From the NCBI GenBank assembly GCA_900540855.1, contig UQHK01000003.1, forward strand, positions 124,001-188,000: DNA of 64,000 nucleotides. Direction: 5' to 3'. Under the pieces are notes generated by a model that saw only the letters and a list, made by a program, of their open reading frames with translations, ran no database searches and was not told where the DNA came from. The position numbers and the translations under genes were made by a program. Positions 35,029 through 43,263 of this stretch are shown piece by piece. Within the stretch, counting starts at the first letter, position 1. Each line of letters starts with the position of its first letter. The DNA is from an uncultured Collinsella sp. (GTDB lineage: Bacteria; Actinomycetota; Coriobacteriia; Coriobacteriales; Coriobacteriaceae).

Positions 35029-36753
35029 CTACGAGCGCAGTGTAATTTTATCGCGCAGCGACTTGAGGTCTTCGGTGACGGTGCGGTCTTCCTGGATCAT
35101 CTTCTGGACCTTTTTGTAGCTCGTACTGACGGTCGAGTGGTTGCGGTTGCCAAATTCGGCGCCCACCGCCGTGGTCGTCATCTCGCACATCTCGATGGCC
35201 AAGTAGATAGCGATATGGCGTGCTTTGGCGATATTGGCGTTGCGACGCGGGCCGATGAGCTCCTCGTGCGTCACGCCGTACTGCTCTTCGATGACGGACT
35301 GAACCGTCTGGACGTTGATCTTTTTGGCCGATGTGTCGAAGTACTGGCTGGCGATGGCGTCGATATCGTCAAAGGTGAGCTCCCCGCCCTCGCGCTCGCG
35401 GTCGCCCGCCTCGCCGGCGCAGCGCTCGCAAAAGCTCTCGAGTTCGCGGATGTTGGTGCCCGAGACCTCGGCCATGTGTTTAAAGTGATCGTCGGTCAGG
35501 TGCCCGCTGTCGCCCCCATAGGCCGCCAGCAGCGAGTCGTCGCCTGCCTCGGGAGCGGCGACGATGGTGTTCTCGTAATAGCGCTGCAAGATCTTGTATT
35601 TCATCTCGTAGCTGGGCTCTGCGACCAGGCAGAGCATGCCGGCGTTGAAGCGGCTGGTCAGACGCTCGTCCATGCTCAGGTCCTTGGGGGCGCGGTCTGC
35701 CGCGATGACGACCTTCTTGTTGTTGCGGATGAACTCGTCCATGAGCTGGAAAAAGTAGTCCACGCTCGCGCGCTTGCCGATGATGTTTTGGATGTCATCG
35801 ATGATGAGCACGTCCACGCCGTGGTATGCCTGCATGATAGGGGCGTTGCTCTTCTTTTGGCGGTCGAACTCGGTCATCAGGTCGTCCAGATATGCCTGGG
35901 AGTTGGCATACTTGACCTTGATCTCGGGCGACTTCTCGGCGAGCTCGTTTTTGATGGCAAGCAGCAGGTGCGTCTTGCCCAGGCCCGATTTGCCGTAGAT
36001 GAACAGTGATGTGCACGTGCCGCGCTCGTCCGCGAGGGCGGCAAACTTGAGTGCCGAGCGATAGGCATGGCTGTTCTCGGGGCCGTAGACAAAGTTCTCA
36101 AAGGTAAATTTTGAGTTCGCGACGAGTGGGGCTCCATCCGTATTCTGCTCGGCCGGCACGGTCGGTGCTGGCATGGGTGAAGCGGGGGTCGCGGCTTGCG
36201 TGGACTTAGTCGGCGCTCCGCCCTTCATCTGGTTCATCATGCGACGAAAATCATCGGCCGAGAGCGTGTTCTTGATTGCAATGCCCGAATCCGCGCCCGC
36301 CGCTGCGTCGTGAGCGATAGGCATGTGCGTGACGGGTGCGTTCGTTGACGTCGCCGCCGCGGTCGGCAACGGTGCCATGGTTTCACGGGAAACATCGCCG
36401 TGCTGGTGCTCGATTGTCGGCACGTCGCCTGCGGAGGCCGGCACCGCCGGGGAAGCAGCGGGAGCCGTGGCGGGCACCGTCGCGGCAGCAGATTCGGCCG
36501 TTGCGCCTTGCGGTGCCACGATGTCGAGCGCGATCGGAGCAAAGGCGATTTCTTCCAGATAGGCCTCAATAGTCGGCTGATGCTTTTTGAGCTGCGCGAT
36601 GGCAAAGCGCGAGGGGGCCTCGATCGTGAGCGTATCTTCGGTCAGGCTTATGGCGCGCGATTGCCCCAGCATGTTGATGAGGCGTGCATCTTGGCCGTCG
36701 CGCTGGCAAAAGGCGATGGCATCCCCCAGGATGATGCTTGCTTCCTCGTCCAC
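35029..36753 (-). CDS. dnaA: Chromosomal replication initiator DnaA (long domain II)
   Basis: Initiator ATPase that opens oriC. The 574-residue product has domain I (1-80), an unusually long Ala/Pro/Thr-rich domain II (about 80-212), AAA+ domain with Walker A GKSGLGKTH at 254-262 and Walker B VLIIDDIQN, and domain IV with the DNA-recognition motif FGNRNHSTV near 535-542. That motif is normally GRDHTTV-like, so Asp is Asn and the first Thr is Ser here. DNA inside domain II at 36379-36394 resembles parS. The start is 15 bases after the stop of the ATPase/winged-helix gene upstream, so both may be cotranscribed. Confidence 0.96.
   Translation of the reverse strand: MDEEASIILGDAIAFCQRDGQDARLINMLGQSRAISLTEDTLTIEAPSRFAIAQLKKHQPTIEAYLEEIAFAPIALDIVAPQGATAESAAATVPATAPAASPAVPASAGDVPTIEHQHGDVSRETMAPLPTAAATSTNAPVTHMPIAHDAAAGADSGIAIKNTLSADDFRRMMNQMKGGAPTKSTQAATPASPMPAPTVPAEQNTDGAPLVANSKFTFENFVYGPENSHAYRSALKFAALADERGTCTSLFIYGKSGLGKTHLLLAIKNELAEKSPEIKVKYANSQAYLDDLMTEFDRQKKSNAPIMQAYHGVDVLIIDDIQNIIGKRASVDYFFQLMDEFIRNNKKVVIAADRAPKDLSMDERLTSRFNAGMLCLVAEPSYEMKYKILQRYYENTIVAAPEAGDDSLLAAYGGDSGHLTDDHFKHMAEVSGTNIRELESFCERCAGEAGDREREGGELTFDDIDAIASQYFDTSAKKINVQTVQSVIEEQYGVTHEELIGPRRNANIAKARHIAIYLAIEMCEMTTTAVGAEFGNRNHSTVSTSYKKVQKMIQEDRTVTEDLKSLRDKITLRS
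36379..36394. promoter_or_regulatory. parS-like sequence inside dnaA
   Basis: GGTTTCACGGGAAACA matches the parS 16-mer TGTTTCACGTGAAACA at 14 of 16 positions. On the coding strand it encodes VSRET (DnaA residues 121-125) in the poorly constrained domain II. Whether ParB binds is unknown. Confidence 0.5.
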
Positions 36754-36768
36754 TGTCTCTCCCGTTCT

Positions 36769-38121
36769 TTAGCTCTGAGCTCGCACACGAGCGGCGCCGA
36801 GTTCGGTCAGATGGTATTTCTGGCCATGCTTGATGACCAAGCCGGCCTGCGCCAAGTCATTGAGCGTGCGTGACCAAGTGGGGGCCGAGTTTCCAAACGC
36901 CCTCGCCAGATCGGTTGCACCGCACGCTTGATTTTGCGCCAGATAGCCCAGCGCGGCGTTGCCGCGATCGCTTACGAACACGTCCGGCTGTGGCTGCGCA
37001 TACTGATTTGCTGCATTAGGATACATCATTTGAGCTGCTGATTGTTGAGAACTCTGCATCGGCGGCATTTGCTGTTGAAAACTTTGAGGCCACTGTTGGT
37101 AAGGCTGCGGAGGCATCTGCTGGGCCCAGGGGTTGTACTGCTGCTGCGGCATCTGCTGGTACGGCTGCTGATATCCCTGCTGGTACTGCTGTGGGAACTG
37201 CTGGCCATACCCCAGTGGCGGCATCTGCTGATATGGATATCCCTGTTGGTACGGCTGATATCCCATTTGCTGGCCACCCGGTGCCCCCGTCGCCTGCTGC
37301 ATTGCTGCTGCATCCTGATCCGCCAGCGGCATGGCCTCTGGCACGTTTGGCGGCATCGACATCGACGCCGCCTGGGACTCTTGTGTAGGAAGCATTCCGG
37401 GCTGCTGCATCTGTTCCACGCGGGGCTGCATCTGTTGCGTTGCCATGGGCTGCTGCGCAAAAGCTCCCGGCAGGGGATATGCGGACTGCTCCGTCTCGGG
37501 CCGCACGGCAGCACCGCGCCCGCCGGCGCGTTCGATTTCCTGCACGCGTTTAGGATCCAGGCTTACCGTAACCACGGTGCCGTTGCCCATGTTGTCCTCG
37601 ATGGACACGGCCCCGCCGGCGTTTTCCAAATACTCCTGCACCATGGGAAACCCTGCTCCGGTTCCACGGATATAGCGCTTCATCTTGCTGTTTGCGCTGG
37701 TAACGCCAAAGTCGAAAGCGCGCTCCTTGTCGTCGATGCCGGGTCCTTGATCAGCAAAGCGGATGGTGTCTCCGCCGTCCAGAATCGAGATGATGGGCTC
37801 GGCAAAGTGCGCGTGGATAAAGTTTTCGACAATCTCGCGGATGACCATGAGCGAGATATGGCCACCTTGTTCTTTCATGCACTGGTAGACGGTGTTGGTC
37901 GTCTCTTCCAAATACGCGCGGACATCTTGCGGATCAATGACGATCACACGCGGTGTCGACAGCATGTCGTCATAGACGGCGATGCGCGCGGCGTACATGG
38001 CTTTTGGCGCCTGCGTGGTCGTCTGCTCGCCTTCCTCACGCTCTTCGCGCACGCCGGTGATGTGCTCGTTGTCGGGTGCCGGGTCTCCGGAATCGACCAT
38101 GGTGTAAAAGTCGTCAGACAT
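36769..38121 (-). CDS. GHKL-type ATPase with Q/M/P-rich linker and C-terminal winged helix, next to oriC
   Basis: A 450-residue protein, not a known named family. Residues ~60-190 form a histidine-kinase-like ATPase fold: N-box REIVENFIHAHF (Glu99, Asn100), G1 DQGPGID (124-130), G2 GTGAGF (153-158). No phosphoacceptor histidine domain or sensor precedes it, so it resembles serine-kinase/anti-sigma type GHKL proteins more than a sensor kinase. Residues ~205-380 are almost only Gln, Pro, Met, Tyr, Ala and Gly (prion-like). Residues ~383-445 look like a winged helix (GYLAQNQACGATDLARAFG...LVIKHGQKYHLTELG). It is the first gene left of the oriC gap and ends 15 bases before dnaA, an unusual place for such a protein. 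A role in replication control is inference. Confidence 0.8.
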   Translation of the reverse strand: MSDDFYTMVDSGDPAPDNEHITGVREEREEGEQTTTQAPKAMYAARIAVYDDMLSTPRVIVIDPQDVRAYLEETTNTVYQCMKEQGGHISLMVIREIVENFIHAHFAEPIISILDGGDTIRFADQGPGIDDKERAFDFGVTSANSKMKRYIRGTGAGFPMVQEYLENAGGAVSIEDNMGNGTVVTVSLDPKRVQEIERAGGRGAAVRPETEQSAYPLPGAFAQQPMATQQMQPRVEQMQQPGMLPTQESQAASMSMPPNVPEAMPLADQDAAAMQQATGAPGGQQMGYQPYQQGYPYQQMPPLGYGQQFPQQYQQGYQQPYQQMPQQQYNPWAQQMPPQPYQQWPQSFQQQMPPMQSSQQSAAQMMYPNAANQYAQPQPDVFVSDRGNAALGYLAQNQACGATDLARAFGNSAPTWSRTLNDLAQAGLVIKHGQKYHLTELGAARVRAQS

Positions 38122-38364
38122 GCCGCTCGCAATCTTTCAAAAGGTTTCGAACAAATAGTAGCTCACCGTGCAATGTTTCTCATCTTTCGACAACTTTTCA
38201 AAACCTGTTGAAAACTTTGGAAAATGGACGAAAAGTTCTCAACATTGCCAACATGACCTGTTGAAAACTCGATGAAATATCGTGAAAAGTTGCCATGCAC
38301 CGCTAAATCGAGCTCGGCTTATGGGGGAACCGTGTGAACTGCGTAACCTTTTACCTTTGATTTC
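38122..38364. other. Probable main oriC segment
   Basis: CCTGTTGAAAACT occurs at 38204-38216 and 38257-38269, and in reverse at 35003-35015 between dnaA and dnaN. Related sites are ACTTTTCAAAA (about 38193) and AGTTCTCAACA (about 38234). TTTCGACAA followed by TTTTCAA occurs both here and just before the 35003 site. Gene direction flips here: leftward dnaA side, rightward rpmH side. Confidence 0.7.
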
Positions 38365-38394
38365 TTGACATTTGAACATTGATTTCCCTACAAT
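38365..38394 (+). promoter_or_regulatory. Promoter of rpmH-rnpA
   Basis: TTGACA at 38365-38370, an 18-base spacer and TACAAT at 38389-38394, about 70 bases before rpmH. Confidence 0.78.
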
Positions 38395-38466
38395 CTTCAA
38401 GCTCACGTGTCTATATCTGCGTCCGCGCCCCCGCGGACACTCGAAATGCAGCAGGAGGAACTTAAG

Positions 38467-38601
38467 ATGAAGCGTACGTATCAGCCTAATAAGCGTAAGC
38501 GTGCCAAGACCCATGGCTTCCGTGCCCGTATGGCCACTAAGGGTGGTCGTGCCGTGCTCGCCCGTCGTCGCGCCAAGGGCCGCAAGCGTCTCACTGTCTA
38601 G
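38467..38601 (+). CDS. rpmH: 50S ribosomal protein L34
   Basis: Small basic protein of the large subunit. 44 residues beginning MKRTYQPNKRKRAKTHGFRA, nearly the whole family consensus. ATG 38467 has AGGAGG upstream at good distance; longer in-frame starts would precede that site. First gene right of the origin, followed by rnpA. Confidence 0.97.
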   Translation: MKRTYQPNKRKRAKTHGFRARMATKGGRAVLARRRAKGRKRLTV

Positions 38602-38621
38602 CAGCGATACACACATCTCGC

Positions 38622-38960
38622 ATGAAGACTATTAAGTCTCGGCAAGATTTCGAGCATGTGTTCAGTCAGGGGCGTCGTTTCAATCACCCTCTGATTCGAA
38701 TGACCATATGTGAATCGGTTGGCGAAGGCGACTCCGGAAGGGTCGCCTTCGTTGGTGCTAAACGGCTCGGTTGTGCTGTCGTGCGCAACCGTTCTAAGCG
38801 TGTGATGCGCGAGGCCGCCCGCAGCTGTGGATTTCCCGTTGCGGGTTATGACATCATCTTGTTCGCAACTCCCAAGACGAGGGTTTCTTCGCCTCAGGAG
38901 ATGGACAATGCATTGCGTTCGCTTATGAAACGCGCCGGCGTTGCCGGGGAGGAGCGATGA
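38622..38960 (+). CDS. rnpA: Ribonuclease P protein component
   Basis: Protein partner of the RNase P RNA in tRNA 5'-end maturation. The 112-residue product has the FEHVFSQGRRFNHP start region and the RNR motif in CAVVRNRSKRVMREAAR. It follows rpmH by 20 bases and overlaps yidD by an ATGA-type junction. Confidence 0.95.
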   Translation: MKTIKSRQDFEHVFSQGRRFNHPLIRMTICESVGEGDSGRVAFVGAKRLGCAVVRNRSKRVMREAARSCGFPVAGYDIILFATPKTRVSSPQEMDNALRSLMKRAGVAGEER

Positions 38961-39181
38961 GCAATCACGTTTTGCGACGTGTTGCCATCGCTCCTATTCG
39001 CATATATCAACAGGTTATTTCGCCCTTATTGCCTGACGCCTGCATTTATTACCCAACGTGCTCGCAATACGCCGTCCAGGCGATTGAGAAGTACGGTGTT
39101 TTGAGAGGCTGCTGGCTTGCCGTGAGGCGCATCGCTCGCTGCAATCCCCTGCACGTCGGCGGTTATGACCCTGTGCCCTAG
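38957..39181 (+). CDS. yidD: Membrane protein insertion efficiency factor YidD
   Basis: Small protein assisting YidC-dependent insertion. 74 residues with the family signature YYPTCSQYAVQAIEKYG and RIARCNPLHVGGYDPVP. Start overlaps the rnpA stop (translational coupling); yidC follows after 29 bases. Confidence 0.95.
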   Translation: MSNHVLRRVAIAPIRIYQQVISPLLPDACIYYPTCSQYAVQAIEKYGVLRGCWLAVRRIARCNPLHVGGYDPVP

Positions 39182-39210
39182 CGGGCACTCGCTATCGGAG
39201 GAAAACTTAC

Positions 39211-39981
39211 ATGTGGGATTGGATCGTTAACATCCTTTTCGAGCTGCTCAAGCTCATCCAGACCTTTGCGGTCGACTGGGGCCTGTCCATCATCATCCTG
39301 GTGGTCATCATCCGTCTGCTGCTGACGCCGCTTATGCTCAAGTCGACTAAGTCGACGGCACGCATGCAGGTGCTGCAGCCCAAGATGCTCGAGATCCAGG
39401 AGCGCTATGCCGACGATCCCCAGCGTCAGGCCGAGGAAATGCAGAAGTTCTACAGCGAGAACAAGTTCAACCCGATGGCTGGTTGTCTGCCGCTGTTGAT
39501 TCAGATGCCTGTCCTGTTCGCCCTATTTACGCTGCTGCGTAACCTGCCGGACTACTTTAACGACGGCACGTTCTCGTTCTTTAATATTCTGCCCGACCTG
39601 ACCACCACGCCGAGTGCCTCCTTTGCCGATGGCTTTATGGTCGCGCTGCCTGCGCTGGTCTGCCTGATCCTGTTCGCTGTCCTGACCCTGATTCCGCAAC
39701 TCTATATGTCGCGCAACCAGACCGGCCAGCAGGCTCAGAGCATGCGTATGATGGCCGTTGTCATGACGGTCATGATGCTTTGGATGGGCTGGAGCCTTCC
39801 CGTTGGTGTTCTGCTGTACTACGACGTCTCGTCTGCTTGGCAGGTTATCCAGCAGATTTTTGTGACGCAGAAGGTCATCGACAAGGCGAAGGCCGATGAG
39901 GAGGAGCGCCTTAAGAACGCGCCGCTGCAGGTTGAGGTCACTCGTCGCGAGAAGAAGCCGCGCCCGCACAAGAAGAAGTAG
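39211..39981 (+). CDS. yidC: Membrane protein insertase YidC/Oxa1 family
   Basis: Insertase for membrane proteins, Gram-positive type (256 residues, no large periplasmic domain). Conserved arginine-bearing first core helix (IIRLLLTPLML), cytoplasmic helical hairpin rich in Gln and Glu, and the motif NPMAGCLPLLIQMPVLFAL are present, with a basic tail ending KKPRPHKKK that can contact ribosomes. No lipobox is evident. GGAGG precedes the ATG. Confidence 0.95.
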   Translation: MWDWIVNILFELLKLIQTFAVDWGLSIIILVVIIRLLLTPLMLKSTKSTARMQVLQPKMLEIQERYADDPQRQAEEMQKFYSENKFNPMAGCLPLLIQMPVLFALFTLLRNLPDYFNDGTFSFFNILPDLTTTPSASFADGFMVALPALVCLILFAVLTLIPQLYMSRNQTGQQAQSMRMMAVVMTVMMLWMGWSLPVGVLLYYDVSSAWQVIQQIFVTQKVIDKAKADEEERLKNAPLQVEVTRREKKPRPHKKK

Positions 39982-40025
39982 CGGGATATCAATCTTATTT
40001 AGGTACCTAACTTTTGGAGTACGTT

Positions 40026-40595
40026 ATGTCTGAAGAGATCATCGAGGATATGCTTGAGGAGGTTGCCCCGCAGGTCGCGGGCGATTATCCCGAGATTGCA
40101 CAGCGCTACAAGGCCGGTGAAGAGCTGACCGACGAGGAGCTCGACACCATTGCCGATGTCGCGATTTCCATCCTGCGTTCCATCCTTTCGCACTTCGATG
40201 CCGCCAACTCTCCTATCGATGAGTATGAGGGCGACGAGGGTGAGCTGATTCTGGATGTAACGGCTCCCGACCTTGCTGTTCTCATTGGCCGTCATGGTCG
40301 CACCCTTGATGCCCTTCAGGTTATGTTCTCATTGCTGGTGAGCCGCAAGCTCGGCTTTAGATATCCGGTTGTAGTGGACGTCGAGGGATACAAGAGCCGC
40401 CGTCAGGACAAGGTTGCCTCCATGGCTCAGTCTGCTGCCGAGCGTGCCATCCGCACTCATAAGAGTGTTTCGCTTCCGCCCATGAATGCCTACGAGCGCC
40501 GACTGGTTCACATTGCACTTCGTGGCAATGACGCCGTCGATACTCATTCTGAGGGTTCTGACCCCGATCGCCATGTGGTGATTGTTGCTCGATAA
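40026..40595 (+). CDS. jag: Jag/KhpB RNA-binding protein (KH and R3H domains)
   Basis: RNA-binding protein of the Jag/KhpB family linked to cell-envelope growth and sporulation in Gram-positives. The 189-residue product has a KH domain with LIGRHGRTLDALQ (about residue 82) and an R3H domain with NAYERRLVHIAL near 155-180. ATG 40026 is preferred over an in-frame ATG at 40014 as TTGGAG is seven bases before it. Follows yidC; a strong terminator ends the unit. Confidence 0.94.
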   Translation: MSEEIIEDMLEEVAPQVAGDYPEIAQRYKAGEELTDEELDTIADVAISILRSILSHFDAANSPIDEYEGDEGELILDVTAPDLAVLIGRHGRTLDALQVMFSLLVSRKLGFRYPVVVDVEGYKSRRQDKVASMAQSAAERAIRTHKSVSLPPMNAYERRLVHIALRGNDAVDTHSEGSDPDRHVVIVAR

Positions 40596-40614
40596 TCTAC
40601 TCGAGCTTATGCTT

Positions 40615-40647
40615 AAGGGGACGTGGTTTCCACGTCCCCTTTTTTTG
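40615..40647 (+). terminator. Terminator of the rpmH-jag operon
   Basis: Perfect 12-bp stem AAGGGGACGTGG/CCACGTCCCCTT, a three-base loop and seven T, 19 bases after jag. Confidence 0.93.
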
Positions 40648-40692
40648 TCAAAAGTTCTCGATACACTGATTTTTGTCAGAAAGGAGCTTTCG

Positions 40693-41430
40693 TTGTTAGT
40701 TCTTACTGATCAGCAGGCTGACGAGATGTTGAGTCGTCTAACTTCCTATTGCAAAGAGTATTCCTTGAGCGTAACTGATGTTGAGCTGAGGAAATCTATT
40801 CAGCATTTGGATTTGGTTCTGGAAACAAATAAGACAACCAATCTCACCCGTATTCTTAACATAGAAGATGCTGCGGTACTACATATCCTCGACTCTCTTG
40901 TTTTGCTCCCTTATATCAATAAGGCTCCTGAGGGAGCTTTGCTCGATATGGGAACAGGTGCGGGCTTCCCCGGTATTCCTTTAACCATAACCACGCATCG
41001 TAAAGCTACTTATATTGACTCTGTTGGCAAGAAGGTTGATGCTGTCAATTCTTTTGTCCATGCTCTTGGATTGAAACATGCTCATGCCGTTCATGATCGT
41101 CTTGAAGAATATGCTCGAAGCCATAAGAAGCAGTTCTCTGTCGTAACCGCCCGCGCACTGGCCCCTCTACCGATTCTTGTTGAGTATGCGGCTCCGTTCC
41201 TCAAGGATGGAGGTCTATTTGTTATCACCAAGGGTAATCCTTCGGATGAGGAGCTTGCTTCCGGCATGTCAGCAGCTAAGATTTGCGGCTTCACTTTGCT
41301 TCTGAATGACGCAATCGATTTGCCTGAGGGCTTGGGCCACAGGGAGTTCATTGTTCTTAAGAAGAGCCATCCAGCATCTGTCTCATTGCCTCGTGCAAAT
41401 GGCATGGCAAAGAAGAATCCGCTTGCCTAG
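40693..41430 (+). CDS. rsmG: 16S rRNA (guanine527-N7)-methyltransferase RsmG
   Basis: SAM-dependent methyltransferase (GidB). The 245-residue product has the SAM motif LLDMGTGAGFPGIPL and VTARALAPLP of the family. Start at TTG 40693: AAGGAG is six bases upstream and it falls after the terminator; longer in-frame starts would lie inside the jag gene or the terminator. This gene and parA-parB look more AT-rich than neighbours (a line of parB counts 26 G/C of 60). Confidence 0.92.
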   Translation: MLVLTDQQADEMLSRLTSYCKEYSLSVTDVELRKSIQHLDLVLETNKTTNLTRILNIEDAAVLHILDSLVLLPYINKAPEGALLDMGTGAGFPGIPLTITTHRKATYIDSVGKKVDAVNSFVHALGLKHAHAVHDRLEEYARSHKKQFSVVTARALAPLPILVEYAAPFLKDGGLFVITKGNPSDEELASGMSAAKICGFTLLLNDAIDLPEGLGHREFIVLKKSHPASVSLPRANGMAKKNPLA

Positions 41431-41431
41431 A

Positions 41432-41447
41432 TGTTTCACGTGAAACA
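41432..41447. promoter_or_regulatory. parS centromere site 1
   Basis: TGTTTCACGTGAAACA, a perfect parS palindrome, directly after the rsmG stop codon. Confidence 0.95.
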
Positions 41448-41470
41448 TAATGGATACCAACAACTTGCAG

Positions 41471-41486
41471 TGTTTCACGTGAAACA
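41471..41486. promoter_or_regulatory. parS centromere site 2
   Basis: Second perfect TGTTTCACGTGAAACA, 39 bases after site 1. Confidence 0.95.
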
Positions 41487-41509
41487 TGGCGGTTGATATC
41501 GAATCGGAA

Positions 41510-41525
41510 TGTTTCACGTGAAACA
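41510..41525. promoter_or_regulatory. parS centromere site 3
   Basis: Third perfect copy, again 39 bases on, and 40 bases before the parA start. The equal spacing puts the three sites near the same helical face on a 10.5-base repeat only approximately. Confidence 0.95.
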
Positions 41526-41564
41526 TCCTCCGTTTGACAGCTTTAATACACACCAGGAGGGACC

Positions 41565-42365
41565 GTGGGATTTCGCGACGTTAAGCGTTCTAAGAGCGCA
41601 AAAGACACGCGTATCATTGCAATCATCAATCAAAAAGGCGGTGTCGGTAAGTCGACGACGGCTGTAAACCTTGCAGCAGCACTGGGTGAGCAGGGTCGTA
41701 AGACACTGATTGTCGATTTTGATCCGCAGGGAAACAGCACCAGTGGATTCGGAATTGAAAAAGAAGACCTTGATCGCTGCATCTATGATGCATTGTTGAA
41801 TGATGTGCCGGCAGAATCACTTGTTCTTGATACAAATTGCAAAAAGGTATTCGTAATTCCGGCTACCATTCAGCTTGCAGGCGCGGAAATTGAGCTCGTA
41901 AGCGCAATTGCTCGTGAAACCCGCCTCAAAGATTTGCTTGAGCCAATTCAGGACGAGTTCGATTTTATTTTCATTGACTGTCCTCCTTCGCTCGGCTTGC
42001 TTACAATCAACGCCTTGACTGCAGCAGACAGTGTTTTGATTCCGATCCAGTGCGAGTATTATGCACTCGAGGGTGTTACGAAGCTGCTTGAGTCAATGAA
42101 GATGGTCAAATCACGTCTGAACAAGGGCTTAGACACCTATGGCGTGCTTATGACCATGTATGACTCGCGTACTTCTCTGTCGAATCAGGTTGTTGAGGAG
42201 GTTCAATCGTACTTTGGTGATAAGGCGTTTAAGACGTTGATTCCCCGTACAGTTAAAATCTCCGAAGCTCCGTCTTTTGGAGAACCGGTAATTACCTATG
42301 CACCTCAAAATAAGGGTGCAAAAGCGTATATGAACCTTGCAAAAGAGGTGATCAAGCGTGCCTAG
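41565..42365 (+). CDS. parA: Chromosome partitioning ATPase ParA (Soj)
   Basis: Walker-type ATPase that moves ParB-parS complexes. 266 residues with deviant Walker A INQKGGVGKSTT, VDFDPQGNSTSGFG (A'-like), and IDCPPSLGLL. Start GTG at 41565 after GGAGGG. Overlaps parB by eight bases. Preceded by three parS sites. Confidence 0.97.
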   Translation: MGFRDVKRSKSAKDTRIIAIINQKGGVGKSTTAVNLAAALGEQGRKTLIVDFDPQGNSTSGFGIEKEDLDRCIYDALLNDVPAESLVLDTNCKKVFVIPATIQLAGAEIELVSAIARETRLKDLLEPIQDEFDFIFIDCPPSLGLLTINALTAADSVLIPIQCEYYALEGVTKLLESMKMVKSRLNKGLDTYGVLMTMYDSRTSLSNQVVEEVQSYFGDKAFKTLIPRTVKISEAPSFGEPVITYAPQNKGAKAYMNLAKEVIKRA

Positions 42366-43263
42366 TGCAAAGAAACGTGGCGGATTAGGACGTGGTCTCA
42401 ATGCTTTGGTCTCAGAGGCCGAATATGAGACCGGTGGTTCGGCTGCATCTGCTTCAAATGCCGCATCTGAAACAAAACTCCCTATTGAGGATATCGTTCC
42501 CAACCCTAATCAGCCGCGAATTCACTTTAACGAAACTGAACTTCGCGAGTTGAGTGAGTCAATCCAAGAGCATGGTGTTTTGCAGCCGCTTTTGGTTCGC
42601 AAGCACGGAAACGGCTATGAGATCATTGCTGGTGAACGTCGTTACCAAGCGTCAAAGCTTGCTGGTCTTGAGGAACTGCCTGTCATCATTAAAGATGTTA
42701 ATGATGAAGAGATGCTGGCCCTTGCACTTATCGAAAACCTTCAGCGTTCTGATCTGAATCCCGTTGAAGAAGCCAAGGGGTATCGCCAGCTCATTGATGC
42801 CAGTGGTATGACCCAAGAGGCATTGTCGAAGGCTGTAAGCAAGTCACGCTCTGCAATTACAAACTCGCTGCGCCTTCTCGATCTCCCCGAAGTTGTTCAG
42901 CAGATGATTTTTGAGGGTAAACTTACTGCTGGTCATGCACGTGCGATTCTTGCTGTTCCCTATGAGGACGCTCGAATTCGACTTGCTGAGAAGGTTGTTG
43001 CAGAGGGTCTTTCCGTAAGAGCGACAGAAAATCTTGCTCCGTTGTTTTCTGCCGGAGAGACGCCTAAAACGTCGAGGCCTGCAACGCCTCAGTCTTTTAA
43101 AAAGGCTGCCCGTGTACTTCGTCAGGTATTTAATACCAACGTACGTGTGAAGAGCTCACGTGGAAAGAATAAGATTGAGATTGAGTTTAAAGACGAGGAA
43201 GAACTCTCTCGTATTCTTGGTGAAATGATTCAGTTTGATCAAGGTGACCAAGATGAGGAATAA
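42358..43263 (+). CDS. parB: Chromosome partitioning protein ParB
   Basis: parS-binding CTPase clamp. 301 residues: N-terminal KRGGLGRGLNALV start, DIVPNPNQPR, the CTPase motif AGERRYQASKLAG, ALIENLQRSDLNPVEEA, and a helix-turn-helix domain with ALSKAVSKSRSAITNSLRLL. Start GTG 42358 inside the parA end (translational coupling). The C-terminal dimer domain is short but present. Confidence 0.96.
   Translation: MPSAKKRGGLGRGLNALVSEAEYETGGSAASASNAASETKLPIEDIVPNPNQPRIHFNETELRELSESIQEHGVLQPLLVRKHGNGYEIIAGERRYQASKLAGLEELPVIIKDVNDEEMLALALIENLQRSDLNPVEEAKGYRQLIDASGMTQEALSKAVSKSRSAITNSLRLLDLPEVVQQMIFEGKLTAGHARAILAVPYEDARIRLAEKVVAEGLSVRATENLAPLFSAGETPKTSRPATPQSFKKAARVLRQVFNTNVRVKSSRGKNKIEIEFKDEEELSRILGEMIQFDQGDQDEE

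Noticed and set aside
37042..37500. Tandem DNA repeat or CRISPR-like array in the Gln-rich gene
   Set aside because: The repeated look comes from CAG/CAA-type codons with irregular spacing; no constant repeat and spacer.
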